NCBI RefSeq assembly: GCF_905220415.1
Contig: NC_059558.1
Coordinates: 5,902,501 to 5,966,500, forward strand
From: Colias croceus
Lineage: Eukaryota > Arthropoda > Insecta > Lepidoptera > Pieridae
Direction: 5' to 3'
Length of the DNA: 64,000 nucleotides
In this document: one piece after another, positions 57,180 through 64,000 of the stretch
How the letters are laid out: the number at the start of each line of letters is the position of its first letter
Numbering within the stretch: the first letter of the stretch is position 1
Translations under genes and position numbers: made by a program
Notes under the pieces: generated by a model
Database searches by the model: none
Seen by the model: only the letters and a program-made list of their open reading frames with translations
What the model was told of the DNA's origin: nothing

Positions 57180-58408
57180 ATTAATGTTATTTATACATTT
57201 ACATATTATTATGAACATTGTGGATTTCTTTTCAGACTCTACCCTTATAATATTTCAAATAAATTAAAATTATTGTTTGTTGCGTTATATCGGAAGAAAT
57301 TATGCAATCTATTTATAAATAATATAATATAATAGCTTCGTTCAATTTCAAAATATTGTCTTGGTACACCGTATTTCGTCAATCCCTTTTGGTTGTTAAC
57401 AAAAATATCACTTTAAAATATTCTCTTTCATGCTAATTTTAATTTACACTGTTCTCAAATTCGTAAATTTTAAATATATTTACACCGTTTTAATTCATTG
57501 TTGAATTTTGTATTTTGAGTGGTTTAAAAAAACAAAGTCAATAACTTGGTAAGTCGATGCAAACGAGAGTCATAAATCAAATCTTATTCTTTTATCAATT
57601 ACCTTACAAATAACCTTTTTGAAATTCCAATCTAACAATTATTTGGGAAAAAATAAGTTAATAATGAATTTTTAAATTATTAATCATTTCATTAAAATTA
57701 AGAACAATCCTAATATATGAAGATCATTTCTTTAAAAGTTAAAGATTAGAAATAACTTTTAAATAATATGTCAACTCTGGTACTATATTTTGCGTAGTTA
57801 CTATTGATAATTATTATCAATCACAATATCTTTTATATTATTTAGGTATTTGATTCAATTTGATTGAAATAATCGTTCTCGTATTTTTTTTATCGTTAAA
57901 ACAACAAAAAAATGGCGCATTAAACGACTGTACCTTTAGCTGTTTACTTATTTATAAAGATGTTTATTATCTTGATTTTTCATTGAAATTAATCGAATAT
58001 ATTTGGCACGAAATAAAAGCTAAATTTGATCCGCATTTGTGCTCCCAAATCACAAATTTTACTTACGAAACTAGATTTTAATAGATCTAAAATAGATTCA
58101 ATTTACAATGTTAAAGACAAATCCATAACAGGAACATTTTTTAAAATTCTTAATTTTGATAAATGGTTTGTACTGATGTTTCTTCTTTCTTGAAAATTAC
58201 AAATCTGAGACAAACATTTATGACAACATTTTTTTATGTTTTCTTCTAAAATTTCAGTTCAATAAAATAAATAGTAACATCAAGTAAATAATAATGCTTT
58301 ATTCCAATATGTAACAATAGAAACCACAAGATAGTTAGACTATCATTTAGGTAATGTAATTAATTTAGAAGCATTAATCCATGTAGTACTAAGCTCACAC
58401 AACGTGTA
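57180..58408. other. AT-rich DNA; no gene seen
   Basis: A 73-codon frame at 57860-58081 has no homology I recognise and strongly AT-driven composition. Nothing else supported. Confidence 0.35.
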
Positions 58409-58574
58409 AAGGCCTATTCAAACTAGATCGGTATTCGCTACCGCCGTAGGTAGCGATATCCCGATGGTACGCGATTAGAGCCTCTATAATATACTACGTA
58501 AGGGATTTAATAGAGTCCATATCGTACCGCTACCCACGGCGGTAGCGAATACCCCTCTAGTTTGAATAGGCCTT
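58409..58574. mobile_element. Foldback MITE with AAGGCCTATTCAAACTAGA ends
   Basis: Left AGGCCTATTCAAACTAGA and right TCTAGTTTGAATAGGCCT are perfectly inverted. TATTCGCTACCGCCGT and its near-complement (ACGGCGGTAGCGAATA) follow inside, so nearly the whole 166 bp can fold. Confidence 0.88.
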
Positions 58575-59496
58575 AAAGATGATTTTGTTACGATAACAGA
58601 CTTCCTAACTACCAATTCTTCGAGTTATCTTTTATGAATTTAGAAATTATAATCATGACAGCTGTCATCATAAATTCAATTCTTAAATCTTCATTAGTAT
58701 TTTATGGTTTTTTATTTAAAATAGTTATTTAAAAACATTAATTCATAAAAAATCGTTACGATTTAAATTTATGCAACTTTACCCAGTTCTCTAGAATTCT
58801 ATAAAAAAGTCCCAGATTGACAGCTGTCAAAGTAATAATATTTTTAGACATAATTGCCATCATAAAAAAAACAAATCAACAAATATGAATAGGTATTGAT
58901 TAGATCCGTACCGAATAATAACGTAAGCTCATTTTTGAGCAGAGACAATGATACACTTTTAACGTACGAAGAGATCGTTTATCCCTAGATTTAAATGTAA
59001 GAACGCCACAATGAAAAACACGATTAAATTTAATTTATTAGCCTACATCTAAATCCGACTAAGCTAATGAACAGGATTTCCTTAATTTAGTAAACAGTCG
59101 ATAGTATCGCAATGACAAATTTTACATTTAAATATTATCATTTTAAGTCTTATGCCCGCTTCAATAGAATTTTTGAACAAGATAATAGATAAATAATTTA
59201 GATTAATTAGCCTCGTGAATGATTTGTCATAGGTTATAATTTCAGAAATAACATTTTGGTTTATTATAAGTTACTTTATGTTTAGTAAATCTCCTTTTAT
59301 TTAAAATAAAAGTATTTGTCAGTTACATTTGGTAATATATAAATAAACGATAAACATATTTGCATTGGAAGAAATCACAACATGACAGATCACATGACAG
59401 ATGCTTCAATCTTACCAGACGTAAATTCAAAATTGACGTTTCGAACTTTACTTTTTAAAAATCCATTTTCTTTCTTTTTTCGTCCATAATCATTTT
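58575..59496. other. FAM110 3' flank
   Basis: AT-rich sequence immediately downstream of the minus-strand stop; part is presumably 3' untranslated. No bounded element seen. Confidence 0.35.
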
Positions 59497-62400
59497 TCAT
59501 TGAGGCGGTTGCAAATTTTGCACTTTACGACACTGACACAGCCATTTTATGATTCTAGCGTTTCTTTCAACGACGCTAGGCGGTTCCGTGTTGCGGTAGA
59601 TTTGTTTCTGCACTCCTGGCCCTTGGACCTGCGAACGAAAAATAATTTATTTAAAGAAATTATGATAGTTCATGTTCTTTTTCATAATAAATATATTTAG
59701 TTGATTTTCAGTAGCAGGAAAAAATATGATTTGGAGTCATTAAAATAACATTGAAATGAACATGTTTATTGATTTTGGAAGAGTCTATTGGTCATGTCAA
59801 ATATGTACTTAAAGCTACAATCATTCACCGTGCTATCTGTAGTGGCCAGATATTTAGAAAGAAGAACAGCTACCCGAGTGTCCAGCGAGACCTCGTCCTC
59901 AGCCATAAATTTACTAAATTTCTCGACCATAAATCTGCTAAATGATAAAAACTACTGGGCCTAGCCGAATAAAACTTTTATGGGACCAATTCGACACCAT
60001 CTCGCATCGAAACAAAAAAAGAATCAAGTAAATCGGTTCAGAAACCTCGGAGTAATACATAAAAAAAACAGTGTGTGTACTTATGTACACGCGTTAGAAG
60101 TTATACTTCTTTGGCGCATGGAAAAAATACTAGAATATACAACTTGAACATAGCTATCAATTTCCATACCACCTAGAACTAACTTCATGCTGTTAAATTT
60201 AGGTGTCGGTGTGCGCGCGCATCGTAAAAATTCACTCTCATCATTTTTCTCCATCGCGCCACAAGAAGTATAACTTCAAAAATATACCGGCTGAATTGAT
60301 AACCTCCTCCTTTTATTTGAAGTCGGTTATTTATACAAGAGTTATAAGCACTTACAGTATAATCAGTAGTGGCCAGCTGGTTCGAGTCCACGGTGGACGC
60401 GGACGAGAAGAACACCGGACTGTCCGGGTCGTCGTCCCGGACGAGCGCTTCATACGTGCGGGCTTCGAGCCCGAGCCGCTCGAAGAACAACTGTAGCCGC
60501 GCGGAGTCGGACGACGGGCTGTCCGGCGAGTCCGAGCCCTCGCACGGCGCGGACGCCGGGCTGCGGCCGTCCGTGCGTCTGTATCTGGCCATAATTTCTT
60601 TGCTATAATCACTATGTACATAGTATAAAACAAAGTCGCTTTCTCTGTCCCTATGTCCCTTTGTATGCTTAAACCTTTAAAACTACGCAATGGATTTTGA
60701 TGCGGTTTTTTTTTAATAGATAGAGTGATTCAGGAGGAAGGTTTTAGTATATAATTTATTAGGTTTTAGACAAAGCGGGCGAAGCCGCGGGCGGTAAGCT
60801 TGTTTAAACTATGTGTGCGTGGGTGGAATATGCAAATTATTTTTCTTTCTTTTTTCTAATAAACAAAAAATTGGTTCTAGAAATTAGACTTGAAAATTTT
60901 GAACGCGATGTATTAATAACTAGCGACATTCACAATCACACTATCTATTAAAAAGCCGCATCAAAATCCGTTGCTTAAAGATTTAAGCATACATAGGGAT
61001 ATAGGGACAGAGAAAGCTAGGTAGGTACTTTGTTCTATACTATGTAGTGATGTGACGCACTCCGCTCGCTGTCAAGTGTGAAATACTCTGTATAAAATTG
61101 AACTAATTTGAAAAAGAAACTAAATTGGAACAAAACGTCGACAAATAGCAGATAGTATAATAAAATAATTTACATGTGATGGTTAGATATATAACCCTGT
61201 ACTCTATGGCAAACTAGCTGGGCCAAAAAATATAATAAATAGAAAACACTCTGTCGTCGTATACAAAATAGTAAACTTATAAAACTTAATTAAATTAATA
61301 TAATTAATTGTATAAAATACCTATCAGATATATCTGATTTGGAGCGTAGTATCGGCCGCGGCCGTCTCTGCTTGTAGCGCAAACATCTCTGACGTTTGAA
61401 CGTGCCTAGCGGTGACGTCACTTCCTCCGTTTGACAGATCTGGAAAGGATAGATTTGACATGTTTTTTTTTTTCTTATATTATACTAGCCGCTCCGCGCG
61501 GTTTCACCCCCTCGGCTCCTCTCCTGTTGGTTGTAGCGTGATGGTATATAGCCTATAGCCTTCCTCGATAAATGAGCTATCTAACACCGAAAGAATTTTT
61601 CAAATCGGACCAGTAGTTCCCGAGATTAGCGCGTTCAAACAAACAAACAAACAATCAAACAAACTAACAAACTCTTCAGCTTTATAATATTAGTATAGAT
61701 ATCTGTGACTTTTATGTCGCAAGCGCGAAGTATAAATTTAAGTCCACAATGAGGAAATACCAATCTCCCTTATTTTATCCCAGGACAGGGATAAATAATA
61801 ATATTATACAAAAAGCCAACACAACGCTATTATTTATTATAAAGCATCACTCAAAAACTCTATCAGGATAGATCTAATGACCATACCAACTTTCAAAGAA
61901 TAAAGAAATCTTAAGCAATACATAAATACAGTTCAATTGACAACACCTAAGTCCTATGTTTGCAGTCCGTTAAAATGTTATTTTATATGTCTGCTTATAA
62001 CTCGAACCTACTTCATCATTGTTGTCTATGGAAATAAGAATATTTTATCTTACCTGTGGCGCATTAACGTATTCTTGTTTATCATCTATCCGTGTGCGCA
62101 TGCGCACCTCCTGATATTGTGGTTGCTTGCTTACAACCTCCGTGTTTGGCTCTTGGTATCTGATAAAAATTTATTTATTTATTTACGAGTTCTTTTTTAT
62201 TTAAATACGCTTAACACACACTAACAAAAATAGTTTTTGAAAATTTTATTTAAATATTAAAAACTAGCTGTGCCGCGCGGTTTCACCCGCGTGGCTCCGC
62301 TCCTGTTAGTCTTAGCGTGATAATATATAGCCTATATTACTCGTGGATAATGTAGCTTTCGAATGGTGAAAGAATTTTTAAAATCGGTCCAGTAGTTTAT

Positions 62401-64000
62401 GAGCCTATTCATTACAATCAAACAAACAAACAAACAAAGTTTTCCTCTTTATAATATTAGTGTAGATTAAATGGATCATATTCTATAACTTATATGTACC
62501 AGTTTTGTTTTTTTAGAAAACAATCCATGTAGTTTTATTAGAAAACCCATTAAAAATACCCAAATGCACATATAATACTATGAAATTAAATTGTCTATGA
62601 TTAATATCATAGATAACAAATAATAGACAAACCTGGTGTATTCTCTTGTCGTATTATATTCCTTTCTACCAACATTCAGACACTTTAGTGGAGTTTTGTA
62701 TGAACAGTCGTAGTCCCCATAATCGTATAGAGGCGGTTCATCTTGGAATTGGGGTGGGGGTGCGCTTGCCTAGGAATATGAAGATGAATATAAGTATTTT
62801 ACTACAAAATAGATATGCACCTTTTTTTCTTATAGAAGTGTTATTCTCCAATTTTCTAGTATTTTTTTTTCTAAAAATAAATAATATTATAACATCCTAT
62901 AGATAGTTAGGTATTCTGTTAGGTATTCTATCTCTTTCCGACACTTTGACAACATGAAGCCGTTACCACACTACTCTAACAACTGAGTGAATAAAAGTGA
63001 GCTGTTTTGATTTAATTTTTGGAACAATTAATTTGTATGAAAATTCATTTTTTATATTTTTTTTTTATATTTTCAAATTGAATCACTGAGTGGATATTAT
63101 CCATTTTGTACCCTGTAGTCATAAGTTATTTTTTTTTGTATGTCACATGTATTAATGTGTATCGGTAGGTACAAATAAATGTATTTTATTTCTTTCTTTC
63201 TTTCTAAATTGATTTGAGAATAGTCAAACAGAAAACTCATAAAACATCTAGTTCAAGAACGGCTGCACAGATTTAATCGGTCTTTGTTTAGATTTGTCAC
63301 TTCTTGCATTTCTATTCATCATAGAATCGTCCAAAAACACCTATATCACAACACAAATTACCTGAAAGTGTATGCCAACGCGTGGTGGCGGTGCATACAG
63401 CGTAGGCGCGGGTGGTTTATGCGGCTCCGGCTCTGCGCCATCTTGGAATTGTGGTGGGGCTGATACGTAGCACTGTTCTAGGGACGTGTCTCGAGTTCGG
63501 GAACCGCAGTATATACTGGTAGAGATAATATAGATTATTGAATAGTTTTAAGCGTGGTCGTGAAGTTTAATAGGAATTTAATGTAACAGAAAATATTATT
63601 GAAAAAGTTGCTAGTGTAATAATAATGTAACTTAAAATGTGTGCGTATGACTATTTCTGTACCTTTATACATGTTGCTGTTTTGTGTTTATGCGTACGTG
63701 TCGTAGTGTGCGGGCAGTACACTTCGTGCGTGTGTGTATAAATTTTATCTATGTATAATGCATTATTTTTGTGCCTGTGGGTGTATGCATGCGATAAAAT
63801 TATGAAGTGAAACTTGTTCAGGCGCGTTTAGAGTGAAATTTCAAGGTCTCGTCATGGTAATACCGTCACGTCAAAGAAGTTTCACTTCTGACACGTGTGT
63901 GTGTGTGTGTATACACTCACCCGGGGCGGTCGTGGTGTGCGGGCAGAGCGTGCGGCGGCGCGCTGCGCTGCGTGTAGTGCCCGCTCGAGCCGCCCGAGTC
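59497..64000 (-). CDS. FAM110: FAM110-family protein (5' end outside window)
   Basis: Vertebrate FAM110 proteins are centrosome/spindle-pole associated; the role in insects is not established here. Exons in transcript order: >64000-63921, 63515-63362, 62769-62633, 62159-62054, 61439-61321, 60602-60356, 59628-59497 (TGA). All phases match, about 325 codons visible. The C-terminal half is diagnostic: ILRSKSDISDS (positively charged SKSD motif), a Ser/Pro-rich stretch, LQLFFERLGLEARTYEAL, VFFSSASTVDS, and the last-exon signature VVERNARIIKWLCQC, which matches the VIERNARIIKWLYG ending of vertebrate FAM110A-C. The N-terminal visible exons are Pro/Gln/Tyr-rich and repeat an APP(P)QFQD motif. A Helitron-like element lies 6 nt above the acceptor of exon 60356-60602. 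Confidence 0.85.
59766..59930 (-). other. Orphan 54-residue open frame in the last FAM110 intron
   Basis: Reads MVEKFSKFMAEDEVSLDTRV and continues to LLSKYLATTDSTV, with balanced composition unlike the surrounding AT-driven frames. An acceptor-like TTTAG lies just upstream, but the phase does not fit either neighbouring FAM110 exon. I do not recognise it. It could be an exon of another transcript, a gene fragment or chance. Confidence 0.3.
59945..60330 (+). mobile_element. ACCGACTTCAAA MITE, copy 4, split and 5' truncated
   Basis: Left part AAACTACTGGGCCTAGCCGA to about 60071 and right part ACCGGCTGAATTGATAACCT to TTGAAGTCGGTTA, separated by the element at 60072-60281. Confidence 0.85.
60072..60281 (+). 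mobile_element. GAAGT-type MITE inserted in the MITE above
   Basis: Head GTGTGTACTTATGTACACGC then GAAGTTATACTTCTT; tail AAGAAGTATAACTTC is its exact complement. The same design as the 1915/24438 families, but a distinct sequence. Confidence 0.8.
60609..60802 (+). mobile_element. Helitron-like element 6 nt from a FAM110 acceptor
   Basis: TC at 60609-60610 after A60608; 3' end AAGCTTG (CTAG mutated). FAM110 exon 60356-60602 is preceded, on its own strand, by the element and then only TTATAG. Confidence 0.88.
60945..61050 (-). mobile_element. Truncated Helitron-like copy
   Basis: Only the 5' half (TCACTACATAGTATAGAAC) is present, with a small GTAGGTA insertion. In the same FAM110 intron as 60609-60802. 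Confidence 0.75.
61495..61699 (-). mobile_element. Helitron-like element, TCTATACTAATATT type, complete
   Basis: Minus strand starts TCTATACTAATATTATAAAG after A, contains a (TTTG)n tract, and ends CGCGGAGCGGCTAG before T. Confidence 0.85.
62264..62466 (-). mobile_element. Helitron-like element, relative of 61495
   Basis: Minus strand TCTACACTAATATTATAAAG after A; (TTTG)n tract; ends CGCGCGGCACAGCTAG before T. Confidence 0.85.
63808..63912 (-). mobile_element. Second GAAGTTTCACTTC subfamily, next to FAM110 donor
   Basis: GAGTGAAATTTCAAGGTCTC, AATACCGTCACGTCAAAGAA, GAAGTTTCACTTC, ACACGTG then a (GT)n run. About 9-10 nt separate it from the donor of the FAM110 exon at 63921. Confidence 0.7.

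Noticed and set aside
57860..58081. 73-codon plus-strand frame
   Set aside because: AT-driven composition and no family resemblance.
59585..59640. First reading of 59.5-59.7 kb as non-coding
   Set aside because: The minus strand encodes VVERNARIIKWL in phase with the upstream exon, so it is the FAM110 last exon.
60352..60690. Overlapping frames on both strands around 60.5 kb
   Set aside because: Shadows of the GC-rich FAM110 exon 60356-60602, which has consistent splice phases.

Overview
Animal nuclear DNA, almost certainly from a moth or butterfly (Lepidoptera). The evidence is split genes with short exons and GT-AG introns, orthologues of conserved animal proteins, an AT-rich background, and a dense load of short mobile elements of lepidopteran type. 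These include Helitron-like copies that begin TC, end CTAG and sit between A and T, foldback and TIR MITEs, and RTE/Jockey-like LINE relics. No bacterial, viral or plasmid gene set is present. I cannot name the species.

Layout, left to right: PEPCK (+, 185-6533, 5' end outside the window); DSCC1/DCC1 (-, 7511-~9527), head to head with TIM23 (+, 10057-11475); a long AT-rich stretch; DENND6 (-, one exon, 14470-16167); a second AT-rich stretch with repeats; SMAP-type ArfGAP (-, 20011-29761), whose longest intron holds a separate zeste/Myb-SANT-like gene on the same strand (23942-25170); VPS15/PIK3R4 (+, 30357-50030, 28 exons, 1377 codons plus stop, fully in frame), head to head with SMAP; a repeat-rich interval; a C/EBP-gamma-like bZIP gene (-, 53772-54505); another AT-rich interval; and a FAM110-family gene (-, 59497->64000, 5' end outside the window).

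The genes are ordinary housekeeping genes with no shared pathway: gluconeogenesis, cohesion clamp loading, mitochondrial import, Rab exchange, Arf trafficking, class III PI3-kinase, a stress bZIP factor and a centrosome-type protein. SMAP, DENND6 and VPS15 all act in membrane traffic, but I see no reason to read this as functional clustering.

Exon models were built by hand. For VPS15, SMAP, TIM23, DSCC1 exons 2-4, C/EBP-gamma and FAM110 every junction keeps the reading frame. PEPCK keeps frame from 966 to 6533, but an expected exon of about 50 codons between 281 and 966 was not found.

The most unusual content lies in the mobile elements. There is a Helitron insertion whose pre-insertion site can be read from a second copy of the host repeat 11 kb away. 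Four Helitron-like copies have their 5' ends pointing at, and within about 17 nt of, splice sites. Four copies of one foldback MITE lie within 16 kb, three with TWA target duplications, and one of these is split by another MITE. A pogo-like element with TA duplications contains a nested MITE and a perfect 20-bp hairpin. I found no convincing new biological system.
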